A stretch of 64,000 bases of DNA from contig NC_133390.1 in the NCBI RefSeq assembly GCF_047511655.1, positions 157,849,583 through 157,913,582 of the forward strand, written 5' to 3'. Source of the stretch: Castor canadensis (lineage: Eukaryota > Chordata > Mammalia > Rodentia > Castoridae). The notes beneath the pieces were generated by a model, which was given only the letters and a program-made list of their open reading frames with translations, was not told the DNA's origin and searched no databases. The position numbers and the translations under genes are program-made. Shown one piece after another: positions 53,106 through 62,630 of this stretch; position 1 is the stretch's first letter, and each line of letters opens with the position of its first letter.

Positions 53106-54340
53106 CCCCTCCTCCCAAAAAATTCTTGACTATGTCTAATTGATTGTTCATTAACCAGTGAATCCATTGTCTTTTGTCAGGGTGACCACCACTGGTCCAA
53201 TCAACTATAATGGCAGCTGTAAGGGGTGTCATGGTTCCTAGGACATCTCTCTCCAGAGGCCCAAGGTGAGGAGACAAACTGACTGATACTCCTGCCTCAC
53301 TGGAGATACCCAATTCTGCTTGCACAGTCCTGTGGACTTTCCTGCATTCCACATTTAATGTTCCAAAGCAGAGCTGACAGTGTCATATTAAGCCACCACC
53401 AACTTTTAGTATCACCAGCATTTCACAGATGACAGGAAACTCACCTCAGATCTCGAAGATGGAGGTAGTCCCAGCAGGAAAGCCAGCTTTCCTCAGGACG
53501 TTCCTGTTGGGACGTGAGCCCGTGTTCTCATCCATGCACCAGCGTCCGGCCTTCCTCTCACCTTCTCTGGTGGCCACGCCCTTTCCCACAAGTTTCCTGT
53601 AGGAGGGAATCATGGGGTGATGGCCCTGGATCAATGGGGCAGAGAGAGACTTGCTGCCACCTTTAACTCTGTGTTCCATCCCCTGAGGGCAGATCTGCCT
53701 GGAGGGTCAGTGTGAGGACAGAATGACCTCCTGTGACCTCCAATCTCTTTTCCATCTCAGCTCCTTGGACTCAACCACTGACAGGATCTTCCTGTTCCGA
53801 GTAGGGCCAAGGCAGTAGCACAGGACGTCTCTCCCATCCTCTCAACTTTGACCCATCCTAACCTCGGGAGCAAACATCATGTCGATGCAGTACAGGGTGG
53901 AGAGGACACTGTTGGTGCCCACCGATGCCCTGAGATCCCCCCTGTTTCCCTGCTCCTGCTTCTGGTGCCTTCCTCTGACAGTGATGTGGGAGATTTCCTT
54001 AGAGAATTTCCTCTGGCTCCTGGAGCTCTTGCAGCTTGTGTGGCGATCTAGAAGTGCCTGGGAGTTTGTTTCCCGCAGAGTGGCCCTTGTCATGGACTGG
54101 GGCACAGGAGCTGAAATTTCATTCCCCAGCTCCATGGGTCAGGCCCAGCAAGGCTAGGCCTGCACCTGATGTGGCATCTTGGCTGGTCTCCTTCTCTTTC
54201 CAGTATGCCCCCACACCTAGCTACCAGTGTCTCACAGGGGTACGAATTCCTTAATAAACCACTTGTCCGGGAATCTTTGTCTTTGGATTTGCTTCTAAGC
54301 TGGTCCCCCATGTGAAGAGGATCAGGAGGCTCTTGCAAAA
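53106..54340. mobile_element. Possible ancient ERV/LTR remnant
   Basis: The right end (GTACGAATTCCTTAATAAAC, CACTTGTCCGGGAATCTTTG) resembles the polyadenylation region of an old LTR, and 53160-53360 has ERV-like words (CCACTGGTCCAATCAACTAT). Minus-strand frames at 53446-53679 and 53842-54135 carry no motif I can name. The family is not identified. No intact gene is present. Confidence 0.3.
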
Positions 54341-54504
54341 TATAGTGTCCAGAGAAAAGGCTGAGTGGGAATGTGTGACAGTGTCCCCAGCTCACACTTG
54401 GGAGGATCTGGATCTGCATCTTTGGATGCCCTAAATCAACAAAGCTTCAAATTTTCAGATGGTCTTTATTTCATTTCATTTATTTAAGTGGGTTTTTGAT
54501 TTTT

Positions 54505-54705
54505 TCTTTTTTTTTTTTTGGTGGAGTTGGGGTTTGAACTCAGGGCCTCACACTTGCTACGTGGGCGCTCTAGCACTTGGGCCACTCTGTCAACATTTAT
54601 TTATTTAGGTTTTTTGAGATATGGCCTTGCTATGTTGTCTATACTTGCCTGGAATTTGTAATCTTCCTACCTCAGCCTTCCAGGTGTTGGGAATATAATC
54701 CTATT
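54505..54705 (-). repeat. B1-ID composite SINE, minus strand
   Basis: GGTGGAGTTGGGGTTTGAAC, CAGGGCCTCACACTTGCTAC, then TTTTTTGAGATATGGCCTTG and CAGCCTTCCAGGTGTTGGGA. Confidence 0.83.
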
Positions 54706-54719
54706 TATCTATGTATTTG

Positions 54720-55520
54720 TCTTTTTAAAATTTTTTATTTTAATATTATTGTTGAACTGGCTGTACACTGTGACACTTACAAAAGTGCTTACAATATATC
54801 TTAGTTAAATTCACTCCCTCCATCAGTCTCCATCTCCTTTACACCTGCTCCTTCCATTCGTAGAATAGTGGGGGTTTTTCTTTGTTTGTTTGTTTGTTTG
54901 TGGTACTGGGGCTTGAACTCAGGCCTACACCTTAAGCCACTCTACTAGCCCTTTTCTGTGAAGGGTTTTTTCAAGATGGGGGTCTCACAAATTATTTGCC
55001 TGGGCTGGCTTTGAACCTCAATCCCCCTCAGCTCTGCCTCCTGAGTAGCTAGGATTACAGGCATGAGACACTGGTGCCCAGCAGAATAGTTTCAAGAGGC
55101 CTCATTTTTCTATTTTCGTACATGAGTACATGTCTACCATATTCACCTTCCTACACCCTTTCCTTGTATCCTCTCCCTTCCCACTGGTGCCAACCCACAG
55201 ACAGGACCTCTTTTACCTTCCTGTCCTCTGCTTTTGAAAAAGGACATTTTTGTTTAAAATAGCTGTACAGGGGTTTTCATTATGACATTTTCTTGTACGT
55301 ATTTATTATAACCCGAATTGCTTCATCTCCTCCATTTTTCTCCTTTCTGCCTTAGTCCGCTTCTTATAGTGATTTCAACAGGTTTAAAAATTCTGTATTC
55401 ATTCTTGCATAAGAAGTACATCAACAATATTCACCTTTTTGCCCTCCCCCTCTCTTTAGTGACCTCCCCTTAGTATGACCTGTTATTCATTCTTGTCCTT
55501 TGTTGTGTAGGTGTCTGTTC
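54720..55520 (-). mobile_element. Old L1 3' UTR region, minus strand, split by a SINE
   Basis: ACACTGTGACACTTACAAAA, TGCTTACAATATATCTTAGT and ACATGAGTACATGTCTACCA match the fragment at 37585-37920, with further L1 3' words (TTTCATTATGACATTTTCTT) shared with about 59085. A SINE occupies 54870-55082. Confidence 0.65.
54870..55082 (-). repeat. B1-ID composite SINE nested in L1
   Basis: GTGGTACTGGGGCTTGAACT, TTAAGCCACTCTACTAGCCC, then CTGCCTCCTGAGTAGCTAGG and CACTGGTGCCCAGC. The target-site duplication AGAATAGT lies at 54862-54869 and 55083-55090. Confidence 0.92.
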
Positions 55521-55529
55521 ATTAATTAA

Positions 55530-55780
55530 TTTATTATTATATTTAAAATTTACCTATGGTAAGATTCACTTTTTGGCATACAGCTCTATGAGTTTTGAGA
55601 ACTGCATGGAGTCTGCACGGAATGGTTTTATTATCTGCGGCCCCTCAATTCCCTCAGGCTGCCCCCTTGCAGCCAAGTGTCCCTTCTGCCCATCCCCTTG
55701 GCCTCCTCACCTGGGCTTCACTACCACAGTTCTACAATGAAATGACACAGTAGGAAAGCTTCTGTCTTTGGTTCTTTCAG
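55530..55780 (-). mobile_element. Old L1M-like 3' fragment, minus strand
   Basis: TTTACCTATGGTAAGATTCA, ACAGCTCTATGAGTTTTGAG and AACTGCATGGAGTCTGCACG resemble the inverted 3' UTR of old L1M elements. Confidence 0.45.
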
Positions 55781-55859
55781 AAAACAGATTGCCCTTGAGA
55801 CTTCTCCAAGCTATTGTAAATGTCAGCTGCTTAGGCCATTTTAGTGCTGAGTTGTGTCC

Positions 55860-56115
55860 CTGTGTGGGGGGGCCCTACAGTTTTCTCATCTAGTCCCCAT
55901 GGAGGGACATGTGGGTTGTTTCCGGCTTTTCGTGATTATAAATGAAGCTGATATGGACATTTGCATATGGGTCTTTTGTTCAGTGTAGGCGTTCATTTCT
56001 CTTAGGTAAACACCCAGGGGCAGGATTTCTGAGCAGTTTGGTAAGTGCGTGTTCAGCTTCCTAAGTTGCCAAAGTGACCTGCCCTTTGCCATTCTCACCA
56101 GTAAGTGTGAGCACC
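55860..56115 (-). mobile_element. Old L1M ORF2 end, minus strand
   Basis: GGACATGTGGGTTGTTTCCG, TAAATGAAGCTGATATGGAC, TTCATTTCTCTTAGGTAAAC and TTGGTAAGTGCGTGTTCAGC track the inverted end of ORF2. Confidence 0.7.
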
Positions 56116-56284
56116 TACTACTGTTAGTTTCTTTCTTTCTTTTTTTAAAATTACATTTTAATAGATAGTTTCAGTTTTTAAATTGAGGTCAGATCAAATA
56201 GGTCATGTCACTTCTCTATTTAAACCCTCCAAAATATCATAACACACTCAGAATAAAATCCAAACCCTTAAATGGGCTACAGGA

Positions 56285-56415
56285 CCCTTTTCCTTTTTTT
56301 CTTTTTGAAAGAGGGGGTCTCTCTATGTAGTCCAGGCTGGTCTTGAACTCTTGATCCTCCTGCCTCAACCTCCCAAATGCTGGGATAACAGGTGTGCACC
56401 ACCATGCCTGACCAA
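56285..56415 (-). repeat. B1-like SINE, minus strand
   Basis: GGGGGTCTCTCTATGTAGTC, CAGGCTGGTCTTGAACTCTT, CCTCAACCTCCCAAATGCTG and CCACCATGCCTGACC. Confidence 0.88.
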
Positions 56416-56717
56416 CTCCTACCAGCCCTTCTTGTCTCTTCTCTTCCCTTACTCCATATCGTTTCTTAGACATGCTGACGTGCCCCCATCTTGGGTGGGG
56501 CCTTCGCCCTTGCTGGCTGCCTTGTGCAGAAGCTCATTCCTGGTTTTCCTGACATTCAGGTAGCAGATCGAAACCATCTCCCCAGAGGCCCTTTTCTGGC
56601 CTCTCCAGCCAACACTGCTTGCACTGACCTCTCCCCACCCACTCCTGCCAGTCACTCTCAGTCATGCTGCCTGGTTGTATTTTCTTTCTATCTCTCATCA
56701 CTGTGTGGAATTATTTT

Positions 56718-56878
56718 AGCTAGGCAGGTACTCTGTCACTTGAGCCCCTCTAATAGTCCTTTTGAGATAGGATCTTGTGAACTATTTGCCTGGGACTGGC
56801 TTTGAACTGTGATTCTCCTGATCTCTGCCTCCTGAATAGCTAGGATTACAGGCATGAGCCACCAGTGCCCCACTGTTT
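56718..56878 (-). repeat. B1-ID composite SINE, minus strand, truncated
   Basis: TAGCTAGGCAGGTACTCTGT and TTGAGCCCCTCTAATAGTCC, then TTGAGATAGGATCTTGTGAA and GATTACAGGCATGAGCCACC. Confidence 0.87.
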
Positions 56879-57015
56879 ATCCAGTCTTTTGTTGATGAGA
56901 TAAACCTTTGGGTTATTCCTGATTTGCAGCTATTGAATGGTGCCTCTATGAACATTTTCATGCCTATCTTTTGGCAGAGAGATACACTCGTTTCTTTTGA
57001 TATGCCTGGGAATAG
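56879..57015 (-). mobile_element. Old L1M ORF2 end, minus strand
   Basis: TTATCCAGTCTTTTGTTGAT, GAATGGTGCCTCTATGAACA and GATATGCCTGGGAATAGAGT, an inverted L1M end with a SINE at its left edge. Confidence 0.6.
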
Positions 57016-57205
57016 AGTCGCTATCATAGAGTAGGCACACATTTATCAGTGACTTTTTTCTTTTATTTGTTTGTAGTATTTTTCTTTCACTAAACTGTAA
57101 GTTCTTTGAAGGCAGGAAACAGGCCTGTCTTGTTCACCTTTACACTCCCAGTTGGTTCATAGCATAATGCTTGGCTCATCACAAATACTCAATAAGTATT
57201 TGTTG

Positions 57206-57286
57206 GGCTGGGGCCGTAGCTCAGTGGTATAGCACTTGCCTAGCATGCACAGGGCCTGGGTTCAATCCCCTGCACCGCCAAAAATA
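57206..57286 (+). repeat. ID-like SINE, strongly tRNA-Ala-like
   Basis: It keeps A-box (TAGCTCAGTGG, 57217-57227) and B-box (GGTTCAATCCC, 57259-57269) sequences and the AGC anticodon context CCTAGCATGC. The A-rich tail and target-site duplication AATAAGTATTTGTTG (57191-57205) / AATAAATATTTGTTG (57287-57301) show it is a retroposed SINE, not a tRNA gene. Confidence 0.92.
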
Positions 57287-57301
57287 AATAAATATTTGTT
57301 G

Positions 57302-58627
57302 AATAAAATGCAAGAACAAACTTAAGCTGCTATCAGTTCAAAGTGAGTTGTGAAAAAGCCAGGACAAGTTCCAGGTCCTTCTGACTTCCCGTTCTGCCAG
57401 CTGAGCCCAGGGAGCCCAGCTGCTCAGGAAGGAGATGGGGTGGCAGGTGCCCCTTGACTTCATAGTCTCTGAAGAAACAGTGCTCCCTCTCCCTCTCTTG
57501 GCCTGTATTGTCACAGCTTGAAATATTCTTCTGATTATGAGAACATTTCCCATTATGTATGTGTCTCCAGCTCTCCCCCTTCCTGCTGTTTATGAGCTCA
57601 TAAATCTAGGACCTGTCACAATCAGTGTTGCAAAGTGTATCTGAACGTAATGAAATAATTCCATGAGAAACGTGGCAGGGAGACCTTCAGAATTTTCTCC
57701 TGCCTCACCAACTATCCCTAGGGGATGGGTGTGTGTAAATCAGCACCTCCCTTAATTAAGCAAAGCATTTTAAGGAAAAAAATATATTAATTACCACTTC
57801 ATGGCACAACCCCAGCCTATTACTCAAACGGCTCACGTTCCATAAACCCCGCCTGAATTTAGAACTAATTAATGCTCTTTTGGTTTGTTTATTCTTCCCG
57901 AGCAGTGTGGGATGGTCATTTTCCCCACTTTCAAAATGATGTAAGTTGTTATAAGAATTAAGAGATCAAGTTTTTTTTAAGCTGAACACGCAGGGTTTGG
58001 AGAATCTGAACATCTACATGATGCTATGAGGTGCTGGCCTGACTGAGTCCCAGATTGCTGTGTTACCTGGGCAGGAACTGGATGGCTCTGGTCTCTGTCT
58101 TGCCTGTGCATCTTGCATTCAGCTGGCCTGCCCCCAGGGGATCTGTCACATCCTGGCTTTTGGCCCCAACAGGAGGTGAGAATCCTAACGTCTTGAGCTC
58201 CCCACTGCCCTCTCCAATGTCCTTCCTACCTCTCCTTCCTGCAGCTCTGGCCTCTCCCTGCCCCTGTGAGTCTGACCCATTCTCATCTTTGATCCTTAGC
58301 TGTTGACTAAGGCTCTGCCTATTCCCAGCCCCTCCCTGGTGTCCCTCGAGTAGGCTGCCCAGGCATGGCCTTGACTCTTAGGGTGCGTGTGGAGTGGGGA
58401 TCTGAGTGGTATCAATGCAGTTGGCCTTTGTAGCCCCTTCTGCTGTGAGCCCTGTTCTAGGTCCAAAGCCAAGTGCCAGTTCCTGGGGGGTAGAAAGCAA
58501 GGTCCCTGAGCCCTGCCACTCGCCTTGCATGAGTGGCTGTGCACACTGCAGGCACTCAATCAGTGCTGAGTCACCATCTGAATCTTAGTGAGAGACATGG
58601 ATGACCACAAAGAACCAATAATCCAAC
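57302..58627. other. Repeat-poor block, candidate conserved non-coding DNA
   Basis: It lacks SINE, LINE and LTR signatures over about 1.3 kb in a repeat-dense region. 57740-57900 is AT-rich, with several TTAATTA-type homeodomain cores (CCTTAATTAAGC, ATTAATTACC, CTAATTAATG). Short frames on both strands are not credible genes. Confidence 0.4.
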
Positions 58628-58742
58628 TTTTTTTTTTAACTTATTGTTTCTGGGGACAAGGCCTTGCTATGTTGCTCAGGCTGGTTTCCAACTCCTGGGC
58701 TCAAGTGATTTTCCTGTCTCAGCCTCTTGAGTAGCTGGAACT
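58628..58742 (-). repeat. 7SL-derived monomer (old B1/FLAM-like), minus strand
   Basis: GGGGACAAGGCCTTGCTATG, CAGGCTGGTTTCCAACTCCT, GGGCTCAAGTGATTTTCCTG and CAGCCTCTTGAGTAGCTGGA keep the 7SL/Alu-like left-monomer pattern more closely than the other B1 copies here. Confidence 0.8.
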
Positions 58743-58744
58743 GA

Positions 58745-59120
58745 TCCCAGTTGTAACAGTTCAATCCTTTAAACAGTTTTAGGGTACGAGCTGCATACAA
58801 TAAAATAGGTAAGTTATAAATGTACAGTTTAGAGAATCTTGGCTTTGTGTACAGCTGTGAAATCCTCACCCAGGTCAAGACAGGACAAAGATGCCATTCT
58901 GACTTCTATTCCAGGAGACTGACTTCGTGTTCTTGAATTTCATATGATTGGACTCACCCCTAGTTTTTTGTATCTGACTTCTTTTCTCATCTACTATGTC
59001 TATGAGATTCATCTTTATTGCATATCATTAATTTTTAAACATTTTTATTAGCATATAATAGTTGTACAGGGCTTTCATTGTGACATTTCCATGTATGTTC
59101 ACAATGTATCTTACTTAGGT
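58745..59120 (-). mobile_element. Old L1 3' fragments, minus strand
   Basis: GAATTTCATATGATTGGACT and TTTTGTATCTGACTTCTTTT (L1M type), then TAGTTGTACAGGGCTTTCAT and TGTGACATTTCCATGTATGT (same 3' family as 55260-55300). Confidence 0.6.
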
Positions 59121-59851
59121 TCATCCTCACTGTCATTCTTACAGCAGTAATTCTTAAATTCTTTTTTTTTCAGACTAAAATTTTAGAAAGCGATTACTCT
59201 AGTGATTACTAGTTGTCAGATCTAGTTTGACAGTATGGTGTCCTTTTTAAAAAATAACCAAATGCTAAGATATTTGTGAGTCTAATACCATCATTATAGT
59301 GTGTACAGAAAAAGGAAGAAGAATTTAGCTCTTGAGAGCTCTCAAGTGCTTTGAAATTCAAGGGAGCAGGGGTGAGTTTGATTAGGAAGGTGTCCCTTCC
59401 TTCTCGAGTTCTTCTTGTTGCTTTAACACCCCTCCGCCTTTTTCCTGGGTTGCTAGAGGTTGAGGGTCTTTCTTCACTTATGATCATTCAATCATTCGTC
59501 ATCTATCGCCCCTGGATCCTACAGGGACCCATCCTCTCTGGAAGGGTAGAGGCGAGAGTTGGGTGGCTAGGGGCTGCTGCCTCTAGGTCCTGTGTGAGAG
59601 GGTAGGAGTGATCTGCACACCTCTTTCAGGCTGACCCCCAAAGGGACATTTGCCCCCAGACCCAGGGAAAATCAATGTGCAGGGCAGGTGGGAGGGAGTC
59701 AGGCTCCACTCTCTTTCAGGCCAGACTCAGGCATTGAGGGCCCCCACAGAACCTTCAGTTTCAGCCCTCACCTGGACAGCTTCTTAGCCACTGATTCCAG
59801 GGATGCTACTGGAGACTCTGAGCGAGTAGGTCTGGGTGGGCCCAGGAGTCT

Positions 59852-59853
<2 letters not shown>
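59121..59853. other. Intergenic unique sequence
   Basis: Nothing recognised. Confidence 0.4.

Positions 59854-59919
<66 letters not shown>
59854..59919. repeat. Compound (TA)n(CA)n microsatellite
   Basis: About 21 TA units (59854-59896) run into about 11 CA units (59897-59919). It sits in the tail of the adjoining inverted ID-like SINE. Confidence 0.97.
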
Positions 59920-60000
59920 TTTGGTAGTACTGGGATTTGAACTTAAGGTCTTGTACTTGCTAGGTAGGGACTTTACCACTTGAGTCATATCCCCCAGCCA
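59920..60000 (-). repeat. ID-like SINE, minus strand
   Basis: TTGGTAGTACTGGGATTTGA, TTGTACTTGCTAGGTAGGGA and GAGTCATATCCCCCAGCC. Confidence 0.85.
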
Positions 60001-60039
60001 GAATCTGATACTTTAAAATTCTTTAAGTGATTTTCAGGG

Positions 60040-60262
60040 ATTGGACTGGATGGAGCCAAGTGGCCTAAATTTGAATTCTAGCTCTGCTTGTTACCACTGT
60101 GACCTCAGGTAAGGGACTTCCTTCTCTTGCCCTAGTTTTCTCTTCTGTATAATGGGAATAATAATAGTGTTGGGAGAATAAAATGAGTTGATGCTTTGAT
60201 GCTTATAAAGCAATTAGGAGAGTACCTGGCACAAAGTAAGCAGTCCGAATATGCTGGCTGCC
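60040..60262 (+). repeat. MIR element, well preserved
   Basis: AATTTGAATTCTAGCTCTGC, CCACTGTGACCTCAGGTAAG, CTTCTGTATAATGGGAATAA, AATAAAATGAGTTGATGCTT and AGTACCTGGCACAAAGTAAG are in full MIR order. Confidence 0.85.
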
Positions 60263-60899
60263 ATCACCATCACCATCACCACCACCATCCACAACACTGA
60301 GAACCTGAGGACCGGAGAGGGGTGTGGGCTTACCCAAAGTCACATAGCAAGTCACAGTGGTGCTGGGGCCAGAGGCCTGTATGCTCTCCTCAAGGCTGTG
60401 TTCCCTCCCCACATAGCTGACTTGCCATCCTGCCCAATGTCCCAGGCACACCCGAGGGGCAGGGAGGTGCCTACAGTCTGCAGGACAGGAGCTTATGAAG
60501 GCTTACCAAACTGGGGGTGTCAGCACTTGCCTTCCACCCACCGTAGCACCCCTCTGTCTCCCTCACCCTCTAAGGGACCAGCCAGGATCTCTTTTCCTCT
60601 TTTTGGGAATACCTGAGTCACCTTTGAATTTCTAAAGTTGGGACAAATAGCTTGTCAGCATTCTCCGATCTCACCAATTCTACCTTAGAATGTCTCTCAA
60701 CCCAAGCCTTCTACCACCTGAGGCTGGATCACAGCCATGGTCATCTTGCACCTGGACCACTGCACTGCCCCTCCCTAAACTCCCTGCTATCACTTTGGCC
60801 CCTGTGCTGCCCAGAGTGATTGTTCTGAATGACAGACCACACAGGATTGCACCCTTGTTTAAAACCTTCCAAGGTAAAACTGGATCAAGAAAATGTGCT
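60263..60899. other. Intergenic unique sequence with short (CAT/CAC)n
   Basis: A (CATCAC)n run lies at 60263-60289. Otherwise nothing is recognised. Confidence 0.4.
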
Positions 60900-61305
60900 C
60901 AAGACACAATGGAGCATTATTCAGCCTTTACACATGATCTTAGCCAAAGGGCTGAGAAGTGATTATTCAGCCCTTAAAAAGATGAAAATCCCGCCATATT
61001 GGACAGCATGCATGAACCTTGTACTAAGTGAAATAAGCCAGTGACAAAAGACGAACACTGTATGATTCTGATTCCACCCTGTGAAGGGTGGAATGGATCA
61101 AACTGGAAACAGAAAGTAGAAGAGTGGTTTCCCTGGGCTAAGGAAATGGCAAGTGGTCACCAGGTGTACAGTTTCAGTTTTACAAGATGAAAAAGTTCAA
61201 GAGCTCTGATGTGCCCTAAGGTAGACAGAGTTAACATAAGGAACTGTACACTCAGATGGTAAATTTTATGTTGATGTTGTGTTTACCACCATTAAAAAAC
61301 AAACC
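60900..61305 (+). mobile_element. Old L1M 3' end, plus strand, interrupted by a U2 fragment
   Basis: CAATGGAGCATTATTCAGCC, ACCTTGTACTAAGTGAAATA, ACAGAAAGTAGAAGAGTGGT, TCAGTTTTACAAGATGAAAA and GGTAAATTTTATGTTGATGT track the L1M ORF2 end and 3' UTR. Confidence 0.8.
60930..60963 (-). pseudogene. U2 snRNA retropseudogene fragment (first 34 nt)
   Basis: The reverse complement aligns to U2 snRNA positions 1-34 with 30 of 34 identities by my comparison to the remembered U2 5' end (ATCGCTTCTCGGCCTTTTGG, then CTAAGATCAAGTGT). It includes the invariant CTTCTC and TTTGGCTAAGATCA segments. Flanks TATTCAGCCTTT (60918-60929) and TATTCAGCCCTT (60964-60975) form a target-site duplication derived from the host L1. 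No U2 sequence past about position 34 is present, and no promoter is seen. It is not a functional snRNA gene. Confidence 0.85.
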
Positions 61306-61529
61306 AAATACTCTCCAAGGTTCCCCACCACCTTTAGGGTGAACTCAAACTCCCTGTCTGGCCCCTCGAGGTCCTCTGCGGTGTCCTGCCTTCCTGTCAT
61401 TCCCTCTGTCTACCATATTCTCCGACTGGGCCAACCTCAGCTCACACTTGCTTATAGACTAGATTTTCCCTGGCTATTTTCTGTCTGGAAAGTCTGTCCC
61501 CTCAGCATATCAGCCTTTTGGAATTCTTT

Positions 61530-61612
61530 GGGGTGGGTGGTGCTGGGGATGGAACCCAGGGCCTTTTGCATGCTAAGCTCAAGGTCTATCACTGAGCTAC
61601 ACCCTCAGCCTC
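61530..61612 (-). repeat. ID-like SINE, minus strand
   Basis: GGGTGGTGCTGGGGATGGAA, CCCAGGGCCTTTTGCATGCT and GAGCTACACCCTCAGCCTC. Confidence 0.8.
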
Positions 61613-61739
61613 ACCTTTTAAAATTGCAGAACCAGCTCAAACGTCTGTTCCTCTGTAAAGGCCTCTTCTCCAAGAAGAATCAATGCCAGTTTGGTCCCCT
61701 GTGATGCTCACTACATGAAGAGTACCAAGCCAAAAAGCT

Positions 61740-61858
61740 TCAGGCAGCAATGTCTCAGTCAATCCTCATGATAACTCTTGATTATCCCCATTTTACAGAT
61801 GTGGAACTGAGGCTCAGAGAGGGAGTGTGTCGTGCCCAAGGTCACATAGTGGGTTAAT
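61740..61858 (-). repeat. MIR/L2-like remnant
   Basis: CAATCCTCATGATAACTCTT, CCCCATTTTACAGATGTGGA, GAGGCTCAGAGAGGGAGTGT and CCCAAGGTCACATAGTGGGT. Confidence 0.7.
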
Positions 61859-61861
61859 TAG

Positions 61862-62180
61862 CCTTTCTCGCCCCTGTGACCAAAAACCTCACAGAAACAA
61901 CTTCAGAGGAGGAATAGTTTATTTTGGTTTCAGAGATGTCAGTCCATCATGGGGCGAGGTATTTGTGTGTGTGTGTGTGTGGGGAGGAGAACAAAGAAGT
62001 TCACATCATGGGAGCCAGGAAACAGAGAAAGGAAGGAGCAGAACAAGATATTTCCAAGAGCCCCCAGGAAACTACTTCCTCCAGCTAGGTTCCATCTTCT
62101 AAAGTTTCCAGAACCTCGGAAATCAAGCATTCAATCCATGAGCTGTGGGGACATTTTTTATTCAAGTCATAATACATAGC
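61862..62180 (-). mobile_element. Rodent-type MaLR solo LTR, minus strand
   Basis: CCCTGTGACCAAAAACCTCA, GGAATAGTTTATTTTGGTTT, TCAGTCCATCATGGGGCGAG and GAGCTGTGGGGACATTTTTT. A (GT)n run lies at 61967-61980. It is non-coding. Confidence 0.6.
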
Positions 62181-62243
62181 TAGTAAGTGGTGGCCCTGAG
62201 ACTTAAATCTTCCTAATTCTAGAGAAAAGTTGTGGACCACTTG

Positions 62244-62630
62244 CCTTAGTCAGCTTTCTGTTACTATAACAAATGCCTGAAATAAATCCACTTAAAAAGA
62301 GGAAAGGTCTATTTTGGCTCACAGCTTTGGAGGTTTCAGTCTATGGCCAATTGGCCCTATTGCTTTGGGCTTGTGTCAGCACAATACATCGTGGCAGGAG
62401 TGCCTGGGGGAGGATACCCATTCACCTATCTCACAGTTGGGTGTGAAAGAAGAGGAAGAGGCTAGGGCCCCATCATCCCCTTTAGGATACATACGCAGTG
62501 GCCTAAAACCTGCTAGACCCCACCTCTTAAAGATCCCACCACCTCCCAATAGTGCCACCCTGGGGACCAAGCCCTCAACACACAGGCCTTTAAGGGACAC
62601 TTACGCAAGTCACAGCACCATTCAACTTGT
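62244..62630 (-). mobile_element. MaLR-type solo LTR, minus strand
   Basis: CTTAGTCAGCTTTCTGTTAC, GGTCTATTTTGGCTCACAGC, TTGGCCCTATTGCTTTGGGC, CCACCACCTCCCAATAGTGC and CACCCTGGGGACCAAGCCCT. Same family layout as 44155-44540. Confidence 0.75.

Noticed and set aside
57206..57286. Possible tRNA-Ala gene
   Set aside because: Acceptor stem ends do not pair properly, it has an A-rich tail, and a 15-bp duplication surrounds it, so it is a SINE.
60930..60963. Possible functional U2 snRNA gene
   Set aside because: Only about 34 of 190 nt are present, with four mismatches, no 3' box and no proximal element, inside an L1.
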